Shown: positions 1-11,436 of the stretch, one piece after another
Layout of the letters: every line of letters starts with the position of its first letter
Numbering within the stretch: position 1 is the stretch's first letter
Origin: Zygnema cylindricum
Taxonomy: Eukaryota; Streptophyta; Zygnematophyceae; Zygnematales; Zygnemataceae
DNA length: 60,000 bases
Assembly: GCA_037447655.1 (NCBI GenBank)
Contig: JBBHKE010000775.1
Location: forward strand, 165,692-225,691
Direction of reading: 5' to 3'
Program-made: the position numbers and the translations under genes
The notes under the pieces: model-generated
What the model was told of the DNA's origin: nothing
The model's input: the letters and a program-made list of their open reading frames with translations, nothing else
The model's database searches: none

Positions 1-3000
1 ATCTTTCCCAATAGTTAACAAGTCGAAAACATACTGCAACAACGCACCTTATGATTCAAAACATTTTGATCCACAAAAGCTGCAGTATAACCCACCTGAT
101 TATAATTCAAAGCCTCGTCATCAGAATCCAGGGCTGCAATAGTCCCAACAGCGTCGCCTCGGAAGTAGACCAAAGCTTTTCGCAGATTGTCCCAAGCCTC
201 CATGGCCATAGGATTAACTGCAAGGTGGTTGCTTGCAACACTTCTAGGGGTAGTAGCGTTCGATCGAATCCTGTATAAAAAAAATGGATGATGTTGAACA
301 AAAATGATGTTGAACAAAAATGATGGTGGACGAAAAAAATAAATAGACTTTAAGCTGTGTTCCTTACCACTCATTCACAAAATTCTTTTTCACATGCAGA
401 ACCAAATTCTACGACGCAAAAACTATGATTATGCCAAATGTTAAAAAAATTCTATTCAAATAGCTATGTTAAGGTACATGTCAATCATCAACCGCAAACA
501 TGTTCTTTTTCATTAAATGCGAAAGGGGATTTCAAAGAATAATCCATGGAATACTAGGATACGCCAAACACCAAGTAACTGCTTTTGAAATGGTTTTGTA
601 AGACACATGTCAATCATCAACCGCCCTCGTATTATTTGTCAATAAATGTGAAAGGAAAATTCAATGAAAAATCCATGAAGATGCCTGGAGCTCTTGCTTC
701 ACCTACATTGGAGTGTGATGCCTGGGCGATGGTAGGGCTGATCTGTTTTTGTCATAAGAAAAAAAATGAAAACAAAACGTCAGATTCACTGCAACACAGT
801 TCCTAACATGGCCATCTTTCATGGAAAAGAATTGCAAACAGGAACTTATCCCTTTGCATTAACAAAAGTAAACTCATTTGTGATACAAGTGTATCCTCCC
901 GAACCTATCCCTGCTTAAGCAAAAAAGATGGGCCCAACACACACAAGTCGTTGGTGACGCATTTTACTTTAACTCTAATAGGGAAATAACACGTACGCAT
1001 TTACTGGTTTTACTGGCTAATAATTGCAGTAATCATACAGAAAAATGTACACTTCTCTGTACGATGACTGCAATTACTGGCCAGTAACACCATTAAACGC
1101 ATATGTTGAATTACCTATAATCTACAAGTCCAAAATAACTGCCCTCCAGCATATATTCCGTTACATGTTACAAACCTGGTAAAATCGATTCGAGGAGACA
1201 TAAGAACATCCAGAAACTCAGAGCTTTTGACAGATTCCAAGTGCCGAGGGCGAGGTGAGGGTGTCGCTCCTACAGAATGATCTAAGCTCTCCCAGTACTT
1301 TTGGAAATCAATATCCTGCAACAAACAAGCATCAATAGCTCTTTGTAAGTCTTACAAAAGTTTGCAGCTTACTTTACTTGACACCAAAAAAAAAAACGTA
1401 ATTTGCTCAGAGCGGCAATAATTTTAACAACTCTAGTTTAAACCTCAGAAGCGTAGTCTAAAGACTGTGGAAAAAATGTGAATTAAGCAATTCCAACAAG
1501 CTTATTGGATGGATGTATCATGCGGCATAATCACTTTACATCACCAAAAGCATGATTTGTTTTTGAGAATCGATACCGCTGGCTGCCAGACGCGAAGTAT
1601 GGAATGGAATGGCTTAGGATGGAGTATATCAGAACAGCAAAAAACAACAAAAAAAAAAAAAAATACAAAAAAATACACTAGTCCCTGCTATACTTCCAAG
1701 GAAAACATCTAAAAGCGTTTAAAAATCTTATAGGGGAAGTATACAAGCCCTGTAACTGCCGTTATTGGCACAGTGACCATAATATTTGTACAGAAAACTG
1801 TACAATTTTGTGAAAGCGTAACATTTTTCAGCCCACGGTGATTACTGGCTAATATGGCCAGTAACAGTATAATTACACTACTATTAGGCAAGATTTTAAG
1901 AAACAATAAAGCTCGTTATTCTACGAAAGCTGGAGGAAGTGTTGCACCTCTGGTTTTGTCCGGACTTTGTCACGTCCTTCACCTGATGTGTCAGTCTCAT
2001 TTACCTGTTCCATGTTGAAAAAAAAAAAAAAATCTTAATCGCAGCATTTGGTAAGTTATAAACAACAGACAAGAAAACCAAGGCTCGTGTGTAGACAGAC
2101 AAATGCTTATATTATGGGGTACCCATATATAGCGTAACCAATTGTTTTCGCACATTTCAACTACATACAACACAATAGACAGGCTCTAGATTAAAACAAA
2201 CAATTATCTGCCATTTTGTCTTGATTCACGTGATGAATGCTCACCAATAGAAAAATTATGCGTGCACTGTGGTACAGTAACCATGGTAATCGTACAGAAA
2301 TTCTACGACTGTGTGAAAAACGTACATCTTTCAGTACAGTTACGCTGATTACTGGCCAGTATCGCCAGTATAGTCAGTAATAGTGTACATATAATTATCC
2401 TATAATAGTTCAGATTGCTATACTAGATATATTCAAAGATTGACATGTCAAAGCTTGACATCCTTATGATTTGTGTAAATGCAACTGCATATTGTGCCTT
2501 TTGCGGATACAGCTAATGACACTCTTCCTCATAATCGTCTGACTTCAGAGATAAAATTAGGTACAGGACCAAAAAAATACAGTACTTTAATTTTATTTAC
2601 TTTTTGTCTTTCCCAGGCTATTAGAAATACATGCGGTATAAACGTCATTTTTACTCCAAAAACCTTATGAGAACCATCCTAAAAGACCTCAAGACCTAAA
2701 AGGAAGGCAAAGGTGGCAAAAATGACAGATAAAATCTCATGCACCAAAGAAAGAGGAAAGAGAACCTACAGGCGGTTTCTTGATTTCTGCTGGCTTGACT
2801 TTCACTTTTTTCATCTTTTCCAGTCCGTTTGACAGAGGAGACTTCGGAAGGATATCAGGAGGATCATCAGAAGCACCAGCTGCAGGTTTTCTAGAGCTAA
2901 TAGGTTGAGCAATTTCTATTGGTTCAGAAACATTTGTATGAGGTGATGATAGACTTGAGCGTTTTCCATCGATAACAGAAGGAGACGAGTGTGTAGACCG

Positions 3001-3009
3001 AGAGAGCAT
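1..3009 (-). CDS. Alkaline/neutral invertase (GH100), 5' part, cut by left window edge
   Basis: Cytosolic or organellar enzyme that hydrolyses sucrose to glucose and fructose. Four coding exons fit in phase: 3009-2770 (80 codons, ATG at 3009 with an in-frame TGA three codons upstream), 2004-1948, 1315-1176 and 270-96; the gene continues left of base 1. The 270-96 exon holds the family hallmark start of the catalytic domain, with EAWDNLRKALVYFRG, then VGTIAALDSDDEALNYNQ, equivalent to the conserved AW..LR.SLVYFRGQPVGTIAA..D...LNYDQ block of plant invertases. Exons 1-3 encode a low-complexity Ser/Pro/Lys-rich N-terminal extension, as expected because this region is poorly conserved. All introns are GT-AG. 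The catalytic (alpha/alpha)6-barrel lies outside the window, so activity cannot be judged. A 5' UTR intron upstream of 3009 is possible but unresolved. Confidence 0.88.
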
Positions 3010-4084
3010 AGCTTCTCAGTTGTACGGAGATAAGAATAAAGAACTTTTAATCAAATAAAACACGTTAAGGAGCTTAAATAATATAAAAAAGGTTCAAAAG
3101 CCTATGATGAACGAAATCTAAAAAAATATATGGAATTTTCCTTTCATAGACACATGCAAAAATAAAATAATGACCAAAGAAATAGAAACAGCTTTGAAAA
3201 AAACTAAAAAAGGCCGCCTCTTGGCCAGAGAGAAATGAAGAGTGAAGGCAAAGGGAGCTGGAGACAATCACTGCAGCTTTACTTCCAGCAGAAAACAAGT
3301 AACAACTGTTACGTGACGCTCAAATTTTGGAGTGGCTGACCTTTCAAATGGTATTCCCTCGTTCCAAGTCTGAACAGAAACCAAGTAAATAACCAGATTA
3401 TTGATGTGAACAGGAGTATTTACTTCAACACGTGGCGGGCAGCGAAAGCTCAGGCTGGCCCTTTTGAGATTACAGGGAGTCCTAATGTAGACATAAAATC
3501 TGGAATTATGATACGTGGCGGACAGGGGACGTTCGAGAAGCTCCAACTTTTCTGGACGAACTCCTTTTGACAAAGATCCTGGTAGAGATATGCTGTGACC
3601 GAGGGACCAAAGATTTGCTTGGTCGAAGGACGTGGCAGCAATCGATTGCTATTCATCGTACTTTGTTACAGGAAAAGACAAGATTTATTAAAGACCATCA
3701 GTAGGAAAATTTGTCGAGACTGTAACCCCCAAAGCGGCCGGTCAGTACAAAACGTGAAAATGACAGAGTGAAACTTTTGACATGGGCGGTGCTGCAGTTC
3801 CTAGCTGTTCGTAATCAGTATCCCGCGAGTGCGATGGCCGCTCAATAGGGCGCCGTCTCATGCTATGCCAAAACTATAAATTTCAATTCTCTAGCAATTT
3901 GTCTTATGCGTACTCACAAGCACGTCCGTACATTTACAGTTGTGTCCTTTCAGAAATTTCCACCACTCTCCACGCGATGAGGGGAAATAATTTTCATTCG
4001 GCCCTTCATACAGGGAACATTCATATCGACCCACTAGAATCTTCGTTATAGACACGAAATCTAAATCGGAGCTAAGAGACGACG
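3010..4084. other. Intergenic / invertase upstream region with one unassigned minus-strand ORF
   Basis: This lies directly upstream of the invertase start on the minus strand and probably holds its promoter and 5' UTR. A 101-codon minus-strand ORF at 3573-3268 has balanced composition (it includes RPEKLELLERPLSATYHNSR) and could be an exon of something, but I recognise no family and see no clear splice partners. No other coding signal is seen. Confidence 0.3.
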
Positions 4085-4415
4085 AAACATGACCGTACAA
4101 ATGAATTGCCGTACAGAATCGAGATAGTACACAACCGTGAGTTTTGGCCGTACGGCAAAACCTGACTGTACAAGCACTTTACAGAGCTTGACCGTACATT
4201 ATCGTTACCGTATAGAACTGTGACCGTGCAGAAATGCGACCGTCTGAACGTGACCGTACAAAAGACTGATCGTGACGGTACAGTAACGTGACTGTACATA
4301 TCGTTCTGGCACAGGACAAACTGTCCACAACCGTGACCGTACATACACGTTACCGTATAAAAACGTGACTGTAAAAAAACGTGACACTACAAGATCGTGG
4401 CCGCATTGAAACGTG
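4085..4415. repeat. Degenerate short tandem array, core CGTGACCGTACA
   Basis: About 15 to 20 divergent copies of a core such as CGTGACCGTACA occur at irregular 14 to 25 base spacing. Variants include CTGACTGTACA, TTGACCGTACA, CGTTACCGTATA and CGTGACTGTACA. Related weaker copies resume at 6355-6445 and 6900-6960, on the far side of the inserted elements, so one original array seems to have been split by transposons. Confidence 0.6.
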
Positions 4416-4436
4416 ACATTGTTTGTTAGTGATTGT

Positions 4437-4817
4437 TAGTGTTGGGTATCGGGTAAATTCATATCGCGATAATCTCGATATTCGACATATCGAATATCGA
4501 TCGAGCAGATTCCTCGATATGTCGTACCGGGACCAACATAAATTATCGCGATATATATCGCAAAAAATGGGTGTCCGTACAGTTCAAGTACGGAAAATCG
4601 TACGGATACCCCCCCCCCCCCCCCCCTCAACGGAGCGCGCGCCACGGGGGGGGGGGGGGGGGTGGGGTTTGGAAAAAAAAATAGTGAAAAAAATATATAT
4701 CGCATAAATATCCAGACATTTAGCTTCTAGGTACATGGATTAGATATATCGATTATCGGATACCTAAAATTCGATATATATCGAATATCGGCCATTGGTC
4801 TTCGATACCCAACACTA
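4437..4817. mobile_element. hAT-like MITE, 381 bp, TSD GTGATTGT
   Basis: The ends are TAGTGTTGGGTATCG and its inverted copy CGATACCCAACACTA. The element is flanked by a perfect 8-bp direct repeat GTGATTGT (4429-4436 and 4818-4825), the target duplication size of hAT transposons. No transposase is encoded. The interior is rich in TATCG/CGATA palindromes and contains a poly-C/poly-G pair. A second intact relative lies at 46572-46881 and a partial duplicate at 6166-6327. Confidence 0.85.
4609..4672. repeat. Poly-C then poly-G inverted pair
   Basis: A run of about 18 C is followed, after roughly 20 bases containing GGAGCGCGCGCC, by about 18 G and GTGGGG. It can form a GC-only hairpin or a G-quadruplex. 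Run lengths may be unreliable because such tracts are hard to sequence. Confidence 0.8.
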
Positions 4818-5204
4818 GTGATTGTAAGGAAACTCCTATAGGGGGGGGGGGGGGGGGCAGAGGTCGCTAAAGTCAAAATTTTACATTACCGAAACCGCCC
4901 GTTTTTTTTTTTTTGAATCTGAGTAACCGATGCCCGACCGGGTTATGTCACGCTCCAAAATTGTTAACCGATAACCGACCGACGTTTACGAAAATAAAAG
5001 TTAACCGAAACTCTATTTCTCGCGACTAAACTTTCCCCCACCGTAACCGAAAAAGCACAATTAACTAATGTACGACGTATGAATAAGCCAATAATTACGA
5101 TTTGTCTCGTTCCCTTAGATTTGCGAAATGAGTAGTGTTTACTAGCGTGTCAAATTTGCGACGCTTTGTCACGTGCCCTAAGATTTGCGAAATGAAGTGT
5201 ACTA

Positions 5205-5285
5205 CACCGTCAATCGCTATTAGAGTAGAGGAATAAATAGCGTAAGAAAAAGTGTTATTAACACTAATCGGGATTTTTTTTTTTA

Positions 5286-5379
<94 letters not shown>

Positions 5380-5824
5380 TAATTTATCCCTAACTGTAAT
5401 TTGGGTTGTCTTTAATAAAAAATACTCGCCCTTTCAATGTCTATAGTAATATGTGTACTTGTACAAAATCTTACAATTCGTACGCCGTCGCGCTGTTCAC
5501 ACGGTCGACTGACGAACATATGAAAATGTGATTTTTGTCGACGAGTTTGCGTCTCTTTCTTCCAGTGCACATTCACATGTGTGCGCAATAATGTTAAGTG
5601 TCTTTTTATGCCTTTGAAATTCAGAAAGTACCATTTTGTACGGAGATACCCTATCCGTACGCCACACTATTTCCATCGCAGTGTACTTGCATTATTAACG
5701 CTAATTGAAAAAAAAAACAGAATTAGAATAATGGGAAAAATAGAATTATGAATTGTATTTCAGGATCTTTTTTGAAAAAAGGGCACTGAATTAGCGTTAT
5801 TTACTCTAATAGCGATTGGCGGTG
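5205..5824. mobile_element. TA-target MITE (CACCGCGAATCG family), ~620 bp
   Basis: The termini CACCGTCAATCGCTATTAG and CTAATAGCGATTGGCGGTG are inverted repeats flanked by TA on both sides, the target duplication of Tc1/mariner-type elements. Its length nearly equals that of the copy at 58412-59028 (617 bp), which shares the termini. There is no transposase ORF. The interior contains the (AT)n tract. Confidence 0.75.
5290..5378. repeat. (AT)n microsatellite, ~44 units
   Basis: Uninterrupted AT dinucleotide run inside the TA-target MITE. It is likely to be length-polymorphic. Confidence 0.97.
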
Positions 5825-6165
5825 TACCGTGTCAGATTTGCGACGCTTTGTCGCTTTCCCTAAGATTTGCGAAATGAATAGTGTTACTACCGTGTCAGAT
5901 TTGCGACGCTAAACATGATGTCACGGACATCCACGATACCAAAGAGTACAAAGTACAATAATGTTGGATTGTATGGAAAGTACAAAATTTTCATTTTTTT
6001 ATGGTTTTTTGGTTGGTCGACCGTAACCGACCGTTTTTTTTTACTGGTGAATCGACCGACCGCAACCGCCCGGCCCTCAAAATTTGGCAGCCGAATCCGT
6101 TCCGCATCCGGTGCGGGCTGTCGGTTAACGGTCGGTCACGGTTTCGGTTGACCGTTTGCGACCTC

Positions 6166-6327
6166 GGGGGAGGGGGGGGGTTGAGAAAAAAACCGGGAAG
6201 AAAAAAAAATCGCATGAATATCTGGATATTTAGCTTCTAGGTACATGGATTAGATATATCGATTATCGGATACCTAAAATTCGATATATATCGAATATCG
6301 GCCATTGGTCTTCGATACCCAACACTA
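6166..6327. mobile_element. Partial duplicate of the 3' part of the hAT-like MITE plus its flank
   Basis: From the G-run to 6351 this repeats 4640-4841 almost base for base. The copy includes the element end CGATACCCAACACTA, the same 8-bp target duplication GTGATTGT and the same external flank AAGGAAACTCCTATAG. Sharing of host flank shows it arose by local duplication, not by a second transposition. Confidence 0.85.
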
Positions 6328-6447
6328 GTGATTGTAAGGAAACTCCTATAGAAACGGGGTACAAAATTGTGACATTACAAGAATGTGACAAAATAAAAAC
6401 CATATTGTAATTAAACGTGGCAATTTCAAACGTGATTGTACATAAAT

Positions 6448-6895
6448 TAGTGTTGTGTATCGGTAGCCATTTGCCTATAACCGACATGCCCCTTTTTCTC
6501 GCCTACCGATAATTGATATATTGGCACGATATATTGGTATTGGTGTTAACGCAATAAAAAACTGATATTATCGGTTTTTTATCGCAATAACACCAGATCG
6601 ATAACTATCGGCAATAATTGTACGGTTCATTATGTTTTACTGAACTTATGTTCTTTCGTTATGAAGAGTACGGAACAGATTGTAATACGTGGCATGCCAC
6701 GCTTTGTCGAGTGAAAAATATAATACAGTTTCTTATAACGTGCTATTATATAGCATACTATATTTTTTTCCACTTTATCGCTGATAAAGATTTTGTTGGT
6801 CTCGAAGCGATATATCGGGACCCCTCACCATTCGACAACCATAACTATTGGTATTAGTTTTATCGCGATATGTTTCTTACCGATACACTACACAT
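6448..6895. mobile_element. Second hAT-like TIR element, divergent
   Basis: The left end TAGTGTTGTGTATCGGTA pairs with TACCGATACACTACACA near 6878-6893. The interior is rich in TATCG/CGATA motifs like the 4437 element. No convincing 8-bp duplication is seen (ACATAAAT against CATATAAT), so the exact right boundary is uncertain. It sits inside the degenerate CGTGACCGTACA array. No ORF. Confidence 0.5.
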
Positions 6896-6984
6896 ATAAT
6901 TGTGATCGTACCACAAGTTGATCTTAAGTAAACGTGACCTCAAACCTAATGGTACAACAAGCGAAACAACATAAAGAGAAGGAG

Positions 6985-7165
6985 AAACGAATAGGGGGGG
7001 CGAGGAAGTATTAGGGAGAGAGCAAGGGAGAGAGGCATAAAAGGGGAGAGAGTTGGAGAGAACGGAAAAAAAGGAAAAGAGAGGGAGAGAAAAACTACCT
7101 CTTTCCCTTTTCTCTATCTTTCTCCATCCTTCCCTCTCTCCCTCCCTCTTTCCTTTCCTCCTCCC
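6985..7165. repeat. GA-rich tract followed by TC-rich tract
   Basis: About 100 bases of GGGAGAGA-type purine sequence are followed at once by about 75 bases of CCTCTTTCC-type pyrimidine sequence, an imperfect inverted arrangement able to fold back or form triplex DNA. Confidence 0.75.
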
Positions 7166-8290
7166 CTTGGATTTCGGGTTTCAAGCTTAAGTTTGAGAGA
7201 TCAAGGTAAAATATTATTCTCATATGTACGCATCGGAGGGGTTTGTTTATAACCATCATATAAAGTATAGCACATCCAAACCAAATCGTCAAATTAAGTA
7301 TATCACATCGATAATGGTGTAATAAATTATATAAATATTGTCTTGTTGCAAGTTATCGGCATACCGCATTGAAAAAGACGAAAACATTCGTATTAGTTCA
7401 TCACATCTCATCCGTATCTTCACATCGTATCGGTTTCATCAGATCACCCTAATATCATATCGTATCGTGAAAATAAAAAATATCGAAGCAATGCATCGCA
7501 TCAACAACCATGTATTTGTTGGTGCCATCAGAAGCCCAATTACTCTGGTGTCGATGCGATACGATACACATATCTAATAGGTGTTATGGTATCTTAAGTT
7601 GTAAATCATTTATGTTAACAATTGTTAGACCTTTTCCTCTTTATGTTTCTAATGTTTATGTTAAAATATGTAACAAGTGACCACCACATCTTTTATTACT
7701 TTGGTAAATGGTCATGCACATAAACCATGAAAAGAAAAAATATTATTTACTTTATCAAACGGCTATATATATATCAGCCACAAAAGGTTAATAAACAAAA
7801 AAAAGCAACCTTTCCTATTAGATTTCACCACGCTCTTCACAAATGAAGTTGTCTTAACATTAGTAACTTTAAAATATAGATCATGAATGATTGATGTCTT
7901 TAACAACAACATTAGTTAACATCTTTTTCATGCTGTTTAACATAAAAAAGTAAAACTATTGTGTTTCCTTTTATGTTTGTTCTAATATAGTAAGCGATTA
8001 AAAAATTGTCCACGTGTGGACTTCCATGAAAATTAATAACACAAAATTGTTTGAATCGTGAAATAAAAAAAATCACGACAACATAACAATACTCATCAAA
8101 AGGCAAGAAAAGATTTTGATAAAAGTCAAAGATGAAACTGGAGCTTTTCAACATTATAAAGGGGAGACATGTCCCTCATTCATTCACTCTATTTGTCCCA
8201 CTAAATCCCTATGAGAAGTGTTAAAATCACTAGATTTATGTAACAGGGTTACAGAATTGGGTACTTAGTAGTTAGGGCTAGGCTACTATA
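7166..8290. other. AT-rich intergenic sequence, no gene seen
   Basis: There is no ORF with recognisable composition on either strand and no clear terminal repeats. A cluster of ATCGTATCG-like motifs lies at 7350-7570. Confidence 0.5.
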
Positions 8291-8294
8291 GTTA

Positions 8295-8430
8295 CGATTT
8301 CAGAGCAGCGCAGTTGCGATGCCAGAGCAGCGCAGCTGCGATTCCAGACCAGCCCAGCATAGCAGCATAGCAACTTAGCGGCGTAGCAACTAGTAGCGCA
8401 GCGGCGTAGCAGCGCAGCATAGCAACGACT
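8295..8430. repeat. Degenerate AGCAGCGCAGC / GCGTAGCAAC short repeats
   Basis: Overlapping units such as GAGCAGCGCAG, GCATAGCAGC and GCGTAGCA repeat for about 130 bases. No long ORF runs through it. Confidence 0.8.
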
Positions 8431-8443
8431 ATGTAAAATGAAT

Positions 8444-8689
8444 TTATATTAGAATTAAAAACCCTAATTAAACTTTACCTTAAATAGAATAATGAAAAAA
8501 ATAGAATCATTTACTCTATTTCATGTGATAGAGTCGAAATTTCAAACGACCGAATTAGAGTAATTTACTCTAATTACGATTCGCGGTGTAGCTCATAGTG
8601 AACCGCGTTACAAGACATTATTTAGTGTAGTAAACTCCCACAGAGTATTTACGCTAATAATTCATGAACTCTAATAGCGATGGCCAGTG
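8444..8689. mobile_element. Remnants of two TA-target MITEs
   Basis: 8444-8588 matches, in reverse, the left 150 bases of the 58412 element and ends CGATTCGCGGTG followed by TA. A second end, CTCTAATAGCGATGGCCAGTG followed by TA, is at 8689. Opposite termini are missing or decayed. Confidence 0.6.
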
Positions 8690-9248
8690 TACTGGAGACC
8701 AGGAAGTTCTACGAAGGTACACAACCAATTGCATAAAGGAAGCTGTCCTGACTGATGCCTTAACTGTTGTTGTGATATGTCCAGACAAAGAGGAGCGAGG
8801 TAAAGCTGCGTAATGAAATATCCATCGGTCTCGTTATTCTCCATCTTCCAAAACATATCTATATGGAATCATAGAACAAAATGTCCTTAGGACTACGACT
8901 AGTGGTGAAAGTGCTAAGATACTTTTCTGAACCAAGTTTTCATTTTAAATGACAAGATACAAAGTAGCCAAAAGGGTAAGCCTCCTAAAGCTTCACCACG
9001 AAATTAAATCAACAAATCCCACAGCATGACCTCCATTTTCGATTGCCAGAAATGATATTATCAAGACTGAAGCTCTGTTATATAGCTGGGAGGTCGAGTG
9101 GGAACAACAGACCAACTGCAATTAGAAATTAGACGACCAACATATCCTGTTTCTCAGAGAGTCAGAGTCCCAGACCTTACATTGACCAAAGTAAAGTTTG
9201 TAAGAACATCCCCCAAATGTCACCCTGGGCTAAGAAATGGTGACCTAC

Positions 9249-11100
9249 GATTTATATACAGAACGCCTCCACAGAGCATAGTGCCCGGAACATGGGAATG
9301 GCCGAAGATAAGAACATCAGGCGTCAAGACCTCCACCAGCTCTTGAGCAGCAGTGACCTGTTTTGGGGGGAAGCCGCTGATGTGGCTGTGCATTCCCACC
9401 AAAAAAATGATATGAATATGAATGTACATAACATGTATGTATGTAGGAATAGCAAACAGCAAAGTACAAAGCAAAAAACAAGCTGGACAAGACCACAAGT
9501 TCGGTTATAACCGAGCTCAAAACCATGACATTCGTATAATGTTACAAACAAGACTACAAAAATGTAAACAATCTCCTTCCAGAGAACTGATTATTCTCAT
9601 CTGAACATGTAAGACATGCGGGAGACACAAAATATGACACATTTGTACCGACGGAGCAAAGTAAGTTGAAAGTCATTGAGGTTTATGCAAGGTCCAGCAG
9701 TCTAGAGAAATCACAGCTGTTGAGTTCCTTCACACACATCAAAGTAGTTGTAGATGCTGTAAACAACATGACAACAAACTTCCACTGAAATTATTGGGTC
9801 CTGTGAAATAGCAAAAAATGGAATGGTTCAACTCTTTATCCACACCGTCTCATACTGGAACAAGGTTGTGAGCCTCTGTATCACGTAAACTTGGGGAAAT
9901 AAAAAAACTAAAATTGTGGAGCTGGATATAGACAAGATGATGTGCTGGGTTACTCAAGAAGAAACCTTTATTTACAACTCCTTCAAAGACAAAAAACAAT
10001 GCAAAAACTTACAGAACAACGATCTTCTTCCCTGCAACGGTAGCTTCTCGCGCCTCTGGCAGCTCTGACATTCTACAAGAATCCGGGAAAACCACCTCCC
10101 CCAAGCACATCAACAGGGTAGAGCAGGAATCCATGGAAATACAAAATATCACAATTACCTCATCCATAAAATTTAATGGAAAACGAGTCATCAACGGCAA
10201 AACTAAAGCATCTCCAAAATGTGGACGTCTTTTTCTGTTTAATCTGAAATCCACACACGCCAAACAGATGTGTCAGGCAAGCTCGCAAGTCCAATCCACA
10301 GGACGATCCACTTTATTACTTTGAGCTCATACAGGTGAAAATAAATCCACGAGCCTACACGTTAGCACAGGAATGCTGATAATTAAGTCCAGAACCACAG
10401 GACAACTACAAACTGGCGTTTACTCCTGACATCAACAGAATAACAAAATAGCTGTCTGAACCAAAGTTGAATCACAGAGACGGCCACCTTCCTCACCCCA
10501 TATCACAAGTCTCATCCACGTTGCCCCTGACACCAAGAACGTCTTTGCTGGTTCCTTCCCTCAGCCTCCTCATGACTTCAGATGCAGGTAGGACAGTCTT
10601 ACGCTTACAATCACCCACATCACCTGCCAAATGCCAACGTCTGAATGACTAAAGGCTGGAGGATTGCTGCTAATGAACTTAGAACTGTCTATGAAGCGAA
10701 GAAAACTGCATAAACCACAGAAAAACGTAGAATTTGGATGGCACAGTAGCGTTTCGGTAGCCATGAAGAAAGCGGCGCACAATTTAGAATTTGTGACGGC
10801 TCTTAAAAGAAGGACAATTGACAAGAATTTTCTATAGGGTAACACCATAACATGTAGCCTTTAGATACCGTAGTCCAAAAATTAACTGTACTAGCTTGCC
10901 CACGCATGGCCAGTCCATGACTAAAGAGGTGTATTCGCACCAGCATGAAGAATGAGGCTTGTCGCTTCTTGAAGGATATCAATAACCGATTCATCCAATA
11001 CTCCGTGTGTGTCAGATACAAGCCCTATGACCTCCATCACATCTTTGCTTTGCCATGCTGGTGTCTCCAGAAGTACATCACTCCCTTCGATGTGTGCCAT
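9249..11100 (-). CDS. YfcE/MJ0936-type calcineurin-like metallophosphoesterase
   Basis: Predicted divalent-metal-dependent phosphodiesterase/phosphatase. Four exons join in phase: 11100-10941 (ATG at 11100), 10623-10497, 10072-10013 and 9385-9249. Family motifs appear in order: VIGLVSDTHG (D-x-H metal motif), LILHAG joined across the splice to DVGD, LGVRGNVDET (the GN-x-D motif), then SELPEAREATVAGKKIVVL and LTPDVLIFGHSHVPG (the GHSH motif), followed by GGVLYIN. The usual NPGS-x-GP-x-R-x-x-LP end should follow at the next exon. Candidate sequence lies at about 9119-9050 (reading FPLDLPAI or VVPTRPPSYITELQS depending on phase), but I could not fix the splice. In this model the usual HGH motif reads LHISG, so one metal-ligand histidine is absent or the 9385 acceptor is wrong. 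Introns are GT-AG. Substrate unknown. Confidence 0.82.
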
Positions 11101-11436
11101 TGATAAAAAAAATAAAAATATACAGCCTAGAAGTACCTGTCAAAGCAACACCATATGAACAGCATATACACATAAGCCTGCCACCATAAAAACCCCTACC
11201 CTGCTATCTCTGCCTGTACAACGACGTTAAACACCTGCACGTTAAACAGGGCTATTATACGTGCAGCCCATCCTGAAAAGTAACTTTCCAAAAGAAACTC
11301 AGACAACTGCTATGCAAATTTGCACTAGGTTTTTCACGAGCTCTCCTTTCAGCATTCACCCTCCAATAACTTGCTGCACCGCTTCATGTTTGTGCAAAAG
11401 TCCAGGGAAACAACATACTTCATTTTAGAGAATAAG

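Larger units (their letters stand above)
4858..6165 (-). mobile_element. MULE-like MITE (GCAGAGGTCGC family), interrupted by a nested element
   Basis: The left end CAGAGGTCGC and right end GCGACCTC are inverted repeats of the family described at 30534-30992; internal blocks (for example the one reading TACAAAGTACAATAATGTTG) match it in reverse orientation. Both ends abut long G runs, so the 9-bp duplication cannot be read. The normal ~459 bp length is enlarged by a TA-target MITE at 5205-5824 and by AGATTTGCGAAATGA repeats on each side of it. Confidence 0.7.

Noticed and set aside
3268-3573. Additional N-terminal exon of the invertase
   Set aside because: The ATG at 3009 has an in-frame stop three codons upstream and no acceptor was seen joining the two.
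5252-5446. ORF with a long Ile-Tyr repeat
   Set aside because: Translation of the (AT)n microsatellite.
6448-6895. Claim of a clean 8-bp target duplication for the second hAT-like element
   Set aside because: ACATAAAT and CATATAAT do not match well; only the inverted ends support it.
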